A DNA stretch of 7,271 nucleotides from an uncultured Lysobacteraceae bacterium (GTDB lineage: Bacteria; Pseudomonadota; Gammaproteobacteria; Xanthomonadales; Rhodanobacteraceae), in contig CAMLLF010000187.1 in assembly GCA_946480705.1 (NCBI GenBank), positions 1 to 7,271 on the forward strand. Direction: 5' to 3'. The notes beneath the pieces were generated by a model. The model saw only the letters and a list, made by a program, of their open reading frames with translations. It did no database searches and was not told the DNA's origin. Below are positions 1-5,372 of the stretch, piece after piece. Within the stretch, counting starts at the first letter, position 1. Every line of letters starts with the position of its first letter. Position numbers and translations under genes: made by a program.

Positions 1-1
1 C

Positions 2-283
2 AGCTATGTCTATGACAAGGCGCCCGAAGGCGCGGGTAACGGCAAGCATGATCATGTGGTGTTCGAAACCGACGCGCCCGCACTCGTGCTGATGCCGCTC
101 AGCCAGCGCAACGGCGCGGCCGAATCCGATCAGCTCTGGTTCCGCGTCGTGCGCGACCACGGCTGCTGGTGGCTCGATCCGCGGCCGCAGCGCATCGAAC
201 CGCAGCACGAGCCCGAACCCGAGCCGCAGTATGTGGAAGCGCCCGCACCGTCCGACGAGGCGATCGCGCGCGGCCTTTGGTAG
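2..283 (+). CDS. 3' end of an unrecognised protein with Glu/Pro-rich tail (5' partial)
   Basis: The frame is open from the first bases of the window and ends at TAG 281-283, giving about 93 codons of C-terminal sequence. The gene probably starts upstream. A GTG at 56 is in frame, but I see no ribosome binding site that would make it the true start. The visible part has a polar segment (KHDHVVFETDAPALVLMPLS), an aromatic segment with Trp and Cys (LWFRVVRDHGCWWLDPRPQ), and then a low-complexity tail of alternating Glu and Pro. I do not recognise the family and assign no function. It lies 31 bp before the M23 peptidase start on the same strand, so the two may be co-transcribed. Codon usage is as GC-rich as in the neighbouring genes. 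Confidence 0.6.
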   Translation, partial: SYVYDKAPEGAGNGKHDHVVFETDAPALVLMPLSQRNGAAESDQLWFRVVRDHGCWWLDPRPQRIEPQHEPEPEPQYVEAPAPSDEAIARGLW

Positions 284-314
284 TGCCGGTCACTTCACCG
301 ACGAGGATCCGACC

Positions 315-1229
315 ATGATTCCGAAGACTGTCGTCGCTGCCGTAGTGCTGCTCGCCGCCGCGCCGGCGTTCGCGGCGAACATCGTCACGGCGCCGCAGGG
401 CGGCGTCGCGCGCTGGGCCGGACTCGATGCCGCCGACTGCGGCGTCTACGGCAAGCGCTACGCCGCGATCGCGAAAGCCTGCTACTACCCGGTCGACATC
501 CGCGCGAAGCCCGGGCGCTACGAGATCGCGCTCTGGGAAGCCGGCGGCAAAATGCACCGCGGCACGCTGATCGTGGAAGATGCGAAGTTTCCCGAAGTGG
601 ACATGGAGCTGCCGCCGGAACTCGCGCGCTATATCGACGTGTCGGGCGAGGACCGCGCGCGCGCCGCGCGCGAGACCGGCGAGGTGCGGAAGATCCTGGG
701 CGGCACGCTCGACGCGCCGCGCTTCACCTTGCCGCTGGGCAAGCCGACCGCGAGCCTGCCGCGCAGCGAGGACGATTTCGGCAGCCTGCGTACGTTCAAC
801 CACAAGCACAAGAGCCTGCACAGCGGGCGCGACTATCCGGTCGGCGACGGCAACGCCGTGCGTGCGGTCGCCGACGGCCGCGTCGTGCTCGCGGCCGATC
901 ACTTCTTCACCGGCAACGCGGTCTACGTCGACCACGGCGGCGGTCTCGTCAGCATGAATTTCCATCTCGGCTCGATCGCGGTGAAAACCGGCGACGCGGT
1001 CAAGCGCGGCCAGAACCTCGGCAAGATCGGCGGCACGGGCCGTGCAACCGGACCGCACCTGCACCTGGGCCTGCGCTGGCTCGGCAAGCGCATCGATCCG
1101 GCATTGCTGCTCGCGTCGCCCGACGCGTTGCCGAGCGTGGCCGACAGCGCACGCGAAGCGGACGAGAAGATCCATGAGGCGCAGCAGCGCGAGCCCGACG
1201 AGAACGACGCGCCGCTCGACGACGAGTGA
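315..1229 (+). CDS. Exported M23-family (LytM/lysostaphin-type) metallopeptidase
   Basis: Encodes 304 residues. Residues 1-20 form a typical signal peptide (MIPKTVV, hydrophobic core, AFA cleavage site before AN), so the product should act in the periplasm or outside the cell. Residues 21-130 are an N-terminal region with two Cys (C42, C56) that could form a disulfide. The M23 domain spans about 135-265. It has the first zinc motif HxxxD (H169, D173), an inner NFHL His (H217) and the terminal HxH motif (H248, H250). By family knowledge H169, D173 and H250 bind zinc, while H217 and H248 support catalysis, so an active Gly- or D-Ala-type peptidoglycan endopeptidase is expected. The last 30 residues are acidic and probably disordered. 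ATG 315 was chosen because it begins the signal peptide and follows GAGGA at about 7 nt. A longer in-frame reading from 231 would overlap the upstream gene and bury the signal peptide. The physiological substrate is unknown. Confidence 0.93.
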   Translation: MIPKTVVAAVVLLAAAPAFAANIVTAPQGGVARWAGLDAADCGVYGKRYAAIAKACYYPVDIRAKPGRYEIALWEAGGKMHRGTLIVEDAKFPEVDMELPPELARYIDVSGEDRARAARETGEVRKILGGTLDAPRFTLPLGKPTASLPRSEDDFGSLRTFNHKHKSLHSGRDYPVGDGNAVRAVADGRVVLAADHFFTGNAVYVDHGGGLVSMNFHLGSIAVKTGDAVKRGQNLGKIGGTGRATGPHLHLGLRWLGKRIDPALLLASPDALPSVADSAREADEKIHEAQQREPDENDAPLDDE

Positions 1230-1235
1230 CACGAC

Positions 1236-1805
1236 TCAGATACGCAGATCGAGCCGCAGCAGGATCGCGAGGCCGAACACCGCGAACAGCGCCGCGGCGA
1301 CGTAGCGCATGGCCGCGAGCGGAAAGCGCCGCGCGAGCGACTCGCCGACGAGCACGGCGGGCACGTTCGCCGCCATCATGCCGAGCGTCGTACCGAGCGT
1401 GACCAGCGTCAGGCTCGCGTACTTCGCGCCGAGCGCGACGGTCGCGAGCTGGGTCTTGTCGCCCATCTCGGCAATGAAGAACAGCACGAGCGTCGTGCCG
1501 AACGCGCCGTAGCGTCCCGTCTTCGGTTCCGCCTCGAGCGTGTCGGGAATCAGCGCCCAGGCGGCGAACGCGAAGAAGGCGAGGGCGAGCAGCCAGCGCA
1601 GCAGATCCGGACCGAGCGCATGCGCGACCCAGCCGCCGACGAGCGCGGCGAACAGATGGTTGAGTACGGTTGCTGCGAAGATGCCGGCGATGACGGCGCC
1701 GTGGCGGCCGCGAAAGCGCGCCGCGAGGATGAACGAGAGCAATTGCGTTTTGTCGCCGATCTCGGCGACGGCGACCATCGCGAACGACGCGAACAAGGCT
1801 TCCAC
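1236..1805 (-). CDS. TMEM165/GDT1 (UPF0016) family membrane protein, probable Mn2+ exporter
   Basis: Encodes 189 residues, a normal length for bacterial members of this family. Two copies of the signature E-x-G-D-K-T are present, E15-T20 (AEIGDKTQLL) and E113-T118 (AEMGDKTQLA), each in one half of an inverted-duplicated protein of about six hydrophobic helices separated by a short polar loop near residue 90-98. Family members are divalent-cation antiporters (Mn2+/Ca2+ against H+), and the acidic signature residues bind the cation. Bacterial homologues such as Vibrio MneA export Mn2+. The Mn2+ riboswitch directly upstream strongly supports the same role here. The start is taken as GTG 1805 because the family begins almost exactly at EALFASFAMVAVAEIGDKT and a weak GGGA lies 8 nt upstream. 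The in-frame extension to 2066 would run through the riboswitch. The gene converges on the peptidase with 6 bp between stop codons and no room for a dedicated terminator. Confidence 0.93.
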   Translation of the reverse strand: MEALFASFAMVAVAEIGDKTQLLSFILAARFRGRHGAVIAGIFAATVLNHLFAALVGGWVAHALGPDLLRWLLALAFFAFAAWALIPDTLEAEPKTGRYGAFGTTLVLFFIAEMGDKTQLATVALGAKYASLTLVTLGTTLGMMAANVPAVLVGESLARRFPLAAMRYVAAALFAVFGLAILLRLDLRI

Positions 1806-1818
1806 TGGACGTATCCCG

Positions 1819-1864
1819 GGGCCGGCGAGCGGAAACCAATGACCCTGCCATCCATCGCCGGCCC
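1819..1864 (-). promoter_or_regulatory. Hairpin between Mn2+ riboswitch and start codon (candidate expression platform)
   Basis: A perfect 10-bp inverted repeat (GGGCCGGCGA at 1819-1828, TCGCCGGCCC at 1855-1864) encloses a 26-nt loop in the leader RNA. The 3' arm ends one base before the weak GGGA Shine-Dalgarno element (1814-1817) of the exporter gene. There is no U-tract after it, so it does not look like an intrinsic terminator. Control of ribosome access or of Rho loading is more likely. That it switches with the aptamer is inference from its position. Confidence 0.45.
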
Positions 1865-1880
1865 GGCTGCGGATCGCAGA

Positions 1881-1983
1881 GTCAAAGGTCTCGCCGAGCA
1901 GAAACTGCCGCCGACGCCATGGTCTGTGGACCAAGTGTGTTGACGTCGGCACCTCCGTGCGGAGGCGGCTACTCCCCAATGAC
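1881..1983 (-). ncRNA. yybP-ykoY (manganese) riboswitch
   Basis: Read on the minus strand, the hallmark GGGGAGUAGC (1977 down to 1968) is followed by a CUCCG/CGGAG hairpin and then CGUCAACA. Next come a GGUC...GACC hairpin leading to CAUGGCGUCGGC, and a closing GAGACCUUUGAC (1892 to 1881). These are the conserved blocks of the yybP-ykoY family, in which two loops dock to form the Mn2+ site. The outer P1 helix pairs GUCA with UGAC and GG with CC, but two U-U oppositions sit between them where many members have A-U pairs. The aptamer lies 75 nt before the start codon of the TMEM165/GDT1-family gene, a known target class. Binding of Mn2+ is expected to turn expression on. Confidence 0.93.
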
Positions 1984-1990
1984 GGCGCGC

Positions 1991-2019
1991 AATCTAGTGG
2001 CTGTCCCGGTATGAAGCAA
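1991..2019 (-). promoter_or_regulatory. Candidate sigma70-type promoter of the Mn2+ riboswitch and exporter gene
   Basis: On the minus strand TTGCTT (2019 to 2014) is followed after 17 bp by TAGATT (1996 to 1991). A start about 7 nt further on would fall near 1984, at the first base of the riboswitch P1 helix. This positional agreement is the main support; no experiment is implied. Confidence 0.6.
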
Positions 2020-2031
2020 GCGAGCCGGGCT

Positions 2032-2045
2032 GCGACCTTGGTCGC
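2032..2045. repeat. Dyad-symmetric sequence between the divergent promoters
   Basis: GCGACC (2032-2037) and GGTCGC (2040-2045) form a perfect inverted repeat with a 2-bp centre. It sits 13 bp behind the -35 of the exporter promoter and 25 bp before the -35 of the metE promoter. It could be an operator or simply a chance GC-rich palindrome; it does not match the MetR pattern TGAA-N5-TTCA. Confidence 0.25.
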
Positions 2046-2069
2046 GTTCGCGTGCTTCGCATACACCCC

Positions 2070-2099
2070 TTGACCGCAGGTCGGTCGTCGCCGTACCGT
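2070..2099 (+). promoter_or_regulatory. Candidate metE promoter
   Basis: TTGACC (2070-2075) is followed after 18 bp by TACCGT (2094-2099). The -35 is good; the -10 keeps only the TAnnnT pattern. A start 7 nt downstream would fall at 2106, exactly where P1 of the cobalamin riboswitch begins. A GACC-gca-GGTC dyad (2072-2082) overlaps the -35 box. Confidence 0.4.
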
Positions 2100-2105
2100 C
2101 GCGCC

Positions 2106-2310
2106 GTCGCGGTTATCATCTCTCTATCGCGATTGAGAGATGGAATTAAAAGGGAAGCCGGTACGGCCAAGGCCAAATCCGGCGCTGCCCCGCAGCGGTG
2201 TGTGGAAACGACCTTCGCCTCAGGCACTGGCTCCTCGCGGGCCGGGAAGCGGCGAACAGTAGGTGGGACAGCGATGTCCCGCGTCCACGAGCCCGAAGAC
2301 CTGCCGCGAC
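2106..2310 (+). ncRNA. Cobalamin (B12) riboswitch upstream of metE
   Basis: P1 is formed by GTCGCGG (2106-2112) with CCGCGAC (2304-2310). Just inside is a perfect CATCTCTC/GAGAGATG hairpin. The conserved core follows in order: GGGAAGCCGGT, then AATCCGGCGCTGCCCCGCAGCGGTG (about 2176-2200), GGCACTGG (2223-2230), GCCGGGAAGCGGCG (2241-2254), and the 3' B12 box AGCCCGAAGACCTGCC (2290-2305). This order and the 205-nt length match the cobalamin riboswitch family. Upstream of metE it is expected to lower synthesis of the B12-independent enzyme when cobalamin is available and MetH can work. I cannot tell from sequence alone whether adenosyl- or methyl-cobalamin is preferred. Confidence 0.95.
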
Positions 2311-2495
2311 CGGGGAGCGATCCCCGTCTGACCTGGATCTTCCGAGGGGAAGGGCCGGTACCCGTCGCGCGCTGAGCGGCGGTGTCCGGCCGCGCCCGCG
2401 GAAGTCCGGTTCGCCCGAGGGGGCGAAGGTCGGCCGCGACGCCGGCGGCGCGCGGTTCCTTCGTTCCTCCATTCCCACGAATCGAGGACAAGACG
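2311..2495 (+). promoter_or_regulatory. metE leader / riboswitch expression platform
   Basis: This 185-nt stretch between aptamer and start codon holds no credible gene. Two perfect hairpins are visible: CGGGGA-GCGA-TCCCCG (2311-2326) and TTCGCCC-GAGG-GGGCGAA (2410-2427). Neither is followed by a T-run, so neither is an ordinary intrinsic terminator. TCCTC (2465-2469) is complementary to the metE Shine-Dalgarno GAGGA (2484-2488), a possible sequestering pair. The segment GGGAAGGGCCGGTAC (2347-2361) resembles GGGAAGCCGGTAC in the aptamer (2152-2164) and could compete with it. Control at translation or through Rho is more likely than a hairpin terminator, but this is inference. Confidence 0.5.
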
Positions 2496-4775
2496 ATGGC
2501 TTTGGTAACGAACCTGGGTTTTCCGCGCATCGGCGCGCGCCGCGAATGGAAGTTCGCGCTGGAAGCGTACTGGCGCGGCGACAGCAATGCGGACGAACTC
2601 GCAGCGACCGCGCGCGCGCTGCGTCTGCGGCACTGGCAACTGCAGCGCGACGCCGGTGCGGACGTCGTGCCGTGCAACGATTTCTCGGCCTACGACCACG
2701 TGCTCGACGCGGCTTGGCTCGTCGACGCGATCCCCGCGCGCTACCGCGCGCTGGCCGACCGCGATGCGACCGCGGGCTATTTCGCGCTCGCGCGCGGCCT
2801 GCAGCGTGACGGCATCGATCTGCCCGCGCTCGAGATGACGAAGTGGTTCGACACGAACTATCACTACCTCGTGCCCGAACTGGAGGCCGGGCAGACCTTC
2901 CGGCTGCGCGGCGACAAACCCGTCGCGGCGTTTCTCGACGCGCGCGCCGCAGGCTTCGCGGCGCGCCCGGTACTGCTGGGGCCCGTCAGTTTCCTGCTGC
3001 TCGCGAAATCCGTCGACGGCAGCGACCGGCTCGCGCACGTCGACGCGCTGGCCGCGGTCTACGCGGAACTCCTCGCGCAGCTCGCGGCGGCCGGCGCGGA
3101 CTGGGTGCAGATCGACGAACCCTGCCTCGTGCTCGATCTCGATGCCGCCGCGCGCGATGCGTACCGCCGCGCGTACGCGAGGTTCGACGGCATGCAGCGA
3201 CCGAAGCTGATGCTCGCGACATATTTCGGCGCGCTCGCCGACAACCTCGATCTTGCGCAGTCGCTGCCCGTCGACGGCCTGCACGTCGATCTCGTGCGCG
3301 CGCCGCAACAGCTCGGCGACGTGCTCGACACGCTGCCCGTGTCGCGCGTGCTCTCGCTCGGTCTCGTCGACGGACGCAATGTCTGGCGCGGCGATCTCGA
3401 CGCGGCGCTGACCGCCGCGCGCCGCGCGGAACAGCGTGTCGGCAGCGCGCGCCTGCAGCTCGCCGCGTCGTGTTCGCTGCTGCACGTGCCGATCGACGCC
3501 GCGCTCGAAACCGCGATGTCGCCGCACATCGCCGCGTGGCTCGCCTTCGCGGCGCAGAAGGTGCAGGAACTGCGCATCGTCGCCGACGCGCTTGCCGGCG
3601 ATCCATCGGCGGAGGCTGCGCTGATCCAGGCGCGCACCGCGCGCGCGCGGCGCGCGCTGTCGCCGCTCGTGAAGCGCGCCGACGTCGCCGCGGCGCTGGA
3701 CGCCGCCGATTCGCTGCCGCCGCGCCGCGCCACGCCGCATGCACAGCGCCGCATCGTGCAGCAGCGGCTGCTGCAGCTGCCCGCGTTTCCGACCACGACG
3801 ATCGGCTCGTTCCCGCAGACCGCCGAAATACGCGACGCGCGCGCGCGGCACCGCGCCGGGAAACTGTCGGACGCCGACTACGATGCGTTCCTGGCCGCGC
3901 AGACCGAGACCTGCGTGCGCCTGCAGGAAGACCTCGGCCTCGACGTGCTCGTGCACGGCGAGTTCGAGCGCAACGACATGGTCGAATATTTCGGCGAACA
4001 GCTCGCGGGCTTCGCGTTCTCGCGCCACGGCTGGGTGCAGAGCTACGGCTCGCGCTGCGTGAAGCCGCCGATCATCTACGGCGATGTGCAACGTCCCGCG
4101 CCGATGACGGTGCGCTGGTCGCACTACGCGCAGTCGCTGACCGAGCGGCCGATGAAAGGCATGCTGACCGGCCCCGTGACGGTGCTGCAGTGGTCGTTCG
4201 TGCGCGACGACCAGCCGCGCGCGACGACGTGCCGGCAGATCGCGCTCGCACTGCGCGAGGAGGTCAACGATCTCCAAGCCGCCGGCATCCGCGTGATCCA
4301 GATCGACGAACCGGCGCTGCGCGAAGGACTGCCGCTGCGCCGCCGCGACTGGCAGCACTATCTCGACTGGGCCGTGGACTGTTTCCGGCTGACCGCGTCG
4401 GGCGTGGCCGACACGACGCAGATCCACACCCACATGTGCTACTCGGAGTTCAACGACATCATGCCGGCGATCGCCGCGATGGACGCCGACGTGATCTCGA
4501 TCGAGACCTCGCGTTCGCGCATGGAACTGCTCGATGCGTTCGTGCGCTTCGCGTATCCGAACGACATCGGCCCCGGCGTCTACGACATCCATTCGCCGCG
4601 CATCCCCGACACGGCGGAAATGCTCGCGCTGCTGCACAAGGCCGTCGCCGTGCTGCCGCGCGAGCGGCTCTGGATCAATCCGGACTGCGGCCTGAAGACC
4701 CGCGGCTGGCCCGAGACGCGGCGCGCGCTGGAAGCGATGGTCGCGGCGGCGCGCGTGTTGCGCGAGGCGGCGTAG
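2496..4775 (+). CDS. metE: Cobalamin-independent methionine synthase (5-methyltetrahydropteroyltriglutamate-homocysteine methyltransferase)
   Basis: Encodes 759 residues, against 753 for E. coli MetE. The enzyme transfers a methyl group from 5-methyltetrahydrofolate polyglutamate to homocysteine in the cytoplasm, the last step of methionine synthesis, without B12. The N-terminal barrel begins with the family start [21 protein letters not shown] and extends to about residue 370. A linker leads into the catalytic barrel from about 425 ([12 protein letters not shown]). The zinc ligands are all present and shifted by exactly five from E. coli: H646 and C648 (in HTHMCYSEF), E670 (ISIETSRS) and C731 ([11 protein letters not shown]). 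The homocysteine-binding GSFPQT segment is also intact. The start ATG 2496 follows GAGGA at 7 nt. An in-frame extension to 2382 would lie in the structured leader and gives unconserved sequence. Expression should be repressed by B12 through the upstream riboswitch. Confidence 0.99.
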   Translation: MALVTNLGFPRIGARREWKFALEAYWRGDSNADELAATARALRLRHWQLQRDAGADVVPCNDFSAYDHVLDAAWLVDAIPARYRALADRDATAGYFALARGLQRDGIDLPALEMTKWFDTNYHYLVPELEAGQTFRLRGDKPVAAFLDARAAGFAARPVLLGPVSFLLLAKSVDGSDRLAHVDALAAVYAELLAQLAAAGADWVQIDEPCLVLDLDAAARDAYRRAYARFDGMQRPKLMLATYFGALADNLDLAQSLPVDGLHVDLVRAPQQLGDVLDTLPVSRVLSLGLVDGRNVWRGDLDAALTAARRAEQRVGSARLQLAASCSLLHVPIDAALETAMSPHIAAWLAFAAQKVQELRIVADALAGDPSAEAALIQARTARARRALSPLVKRADVAAALDAADSLPPRRATPHAQRRIVQQRLLQLPAFPTTTIGSFPQTAEIRDARARHRAGKLSDADYDAFLAAQTETCVRLQEDLGLDVLVHGEFERNDMVEYFGEQLAGFAFSRHGWVQSYGSRCVKPPIIYGDVQRPAPMTVRWSHYAQSLTERPMKGMLTGPVTVLQWSFVRDDQPRATTCRQIALALREEVNDLQAAGIRVIQIDEPALREGLPLRRRDWQHYLDWAVDCFRLTASGVADTTQIHTHMCYSEFNDIMPAIAAMDADVISIETSRSRMELLDAFVRFAYPNDIGPGVYDIHSPRIPDTAEMLALLHKAVAVLPRERLWINPDCGLKTRGWPETRRALEAMVAAARVLREAA

Positions 4776-4784
4776 CCGCCGGGC

Positions 4785-4910
4785 GGGGAATGGGGAGTAG
4801 GGAATGGGGAATCGCAAAAGGCGCCGCAGGAAAGCCTTTTCGCAAGGCGGCGGGGACCCGGGCTTTTGCTCTTGCTGCGACGATTTCCCGTTCCCGATGC
4901 CCCATTCCCG
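4785..4910. repeat. Imperfect inverted-repeat element after metE (REP/MITE-like, possible terminator)
   Basis: The left arm carries GGGAATGGGG (4786-4795), a 4-bp spacer and GGGAATGGGGAATCGC (4800-4815). The right arm is its imperfect complement, with CCCCATTCCC (4900-4909) and GCGACGATTTCCCGTTCCC (4877-4895). Further inside GCAAAAG (4814-4820) pairs with CTTTTGC (4863-4869), and CGCCGC (4822-4827) pairs with GCGGCG (4847-4852). The whole can fold into one long interrupted stem or a cruciform. Tandem GGGAATGGGGAATCG-type motifs are, to my knowledge, common in intergenic repeats of Xanthomonadaceae. No transposase or clear target-site duplication is seen. It starts 10 bp after the metE stop, so it may end metE transcription. 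Confidence 0.75.
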
Positions 4911-4920
4911 TCGTCAGGGC

Positions 4921-4952
4921 TTGACTCTGGACCCGGGTCCAGGGTCCACACT
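4921..4952 (+). promoter_or_regulatory. MerR-type metal-responsive promoter with palindromic operator
   Basis: A -35 TTGACT (4921-4926) is separated by 20 bp from a weak -10 CACACT (4947-4952). The spacer holds the perfect 16-bp palindrome CTGGACCCGGGTCCAG (4927-4942). An overlong 19-20 bp spacer carrying a dyad is the hallmark of promoters that MerR-family proteins activate by DNA distortion. The expected start is near 4959, so the leader before ATG 4971 would be only about 12 nt and would begin at the AGGAG ribosome binding site (4959-4963). It should drive both the regulator and the ATPase, giving autoregulation. Confidence 0.8.
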
Positions 4953-4970
4953 CGCGCCAGGAGACCCGCC

Positions 4971-5372
4971 ATGACCCGATACAGCATCGGCGACCTCGCG
5001 CAGCGCGCGGGCGTCGCGATCGACACGATCCGCTACTACGAACGCGACGGCCTGCTGGCGCCAGCCGGGCGTTCGGCCGCCGGCTATCGCCATTACGACG
5101 ACACCGGCCTCAAGCGCCTGACCTTCATACGGCGCGCCAAGGCGCTCGGCTTTTCGCTCGAGGATATCCGCGGCCTGCTCGCACTGAGCGAGCAGGCCGA
5201 CATCGCCGAGGTCCGCCGCACCGCGCAGGGCAAGCTCGCCGACATCGAACAGCGCATCGCCGAACTCGAACGCATACGCGCCGGCCTGCGGGCGTTGATC
5301 GCCGCCTGTCCGGGGCACGGCCGCGCCGAGGCCTGCCCGATACTCAATGCATTGACCGGAGATGCGTCGTGA
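4971..5372 (+). CDS. MerR-family metal-responsive transcriptional regulator (CueR-like)
   Basis: Encodes 133 residues, close to E. coli CueR (135). The winged helix-turn-helix occupies 1-70 ([26 protein letters not shown], then GYRHYDD and [17 protein letters not shown]). A long dimerisation coiled-coil helix follows at about 79-111, and a metal-binding loop has C113 and C122 ([14 protein letters not shown]). The loop matches the two-Cys CueR pattern with one extra residue between the cysteines (eight here, seven in CueR). At the position that is Ser in Cu(I)-sensing CueR and Cys in Zn/Cd/Pb sensors I align I78 (ADIAEVRR), with a two-residue shortening just before it. The ATPase partner points to copper, but the selectivity is therefore uncertain. 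ATG 4971 follows AGGAG at 7 nt. An upstream in-frame extension would read through the operator and the repeat. The stop overlaps the ATPase start by 4 nt, implying translational coupling. Confidence 0.93.
   Translation: MTRYSIGDLAQRAGVAIDTIRYYERDGLLAPAGRSAAGYRHYDDTGLKRLTFIRRAKALGFSLEDIRGLLALSEQADIAEVRRTAQGKLADIEQRIAELERIRAGLRALIAACPGHGRAEACPILNALTGDAS

Noticed and set aside
231..314. Upstream start for the M23 peptidase at 231
   Set aside because: It overlaps the preceding gene and places an Arg-rich segment before an otherwise canonical signal peptide.
99..1232. A 377-codon minus-strand frame opposite the M23 peptidase
   Set aside because: It is antisense to a clear signal-peptide metallopeptidase and its composition is Arg/Ala-rich without family motifs.
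1806..2066. N-terminal extension of the GDT1-family protein
   Set aside because: It would translate the Mn2+ riboswitch and promoter; family homology starts at GTG 1805.
2311..2427. Hairpins 2311-2326 and 2410-2427 as intrinsic terminators
   Set aside because: Stems are perfect but no T-rich run follows either one.
2382..2495. N-terminal extension of MetE by 38 residues
   Set aside because: It lies in the structured leader; the conserved MetE N-terminus and a good ribosome binding site are at 2496.
2220..4817. An open reading frame of 865 codons on the minus strand opposite metE
   Set aside because: It is a GC-driven shadow of metE. The protein is Arg/His/Ala-rich without recognisable domains, while the plus strand is a fully conserved MetE.
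2843..4924. A 693-codon plus-strand frame overlapping metE
   Set aside because: It is extremely Arg/Ala-rich, runs past the metE stop into the repeat, and is out of frame with a certain gene.
4866..4970. N-terminal extension of the MerR regulator by 35 residues
   Set aside because: It would read through the inverted repeat and the operator; MerR proteins begin at the helix-turn-helix, as ATG 4971 gives.
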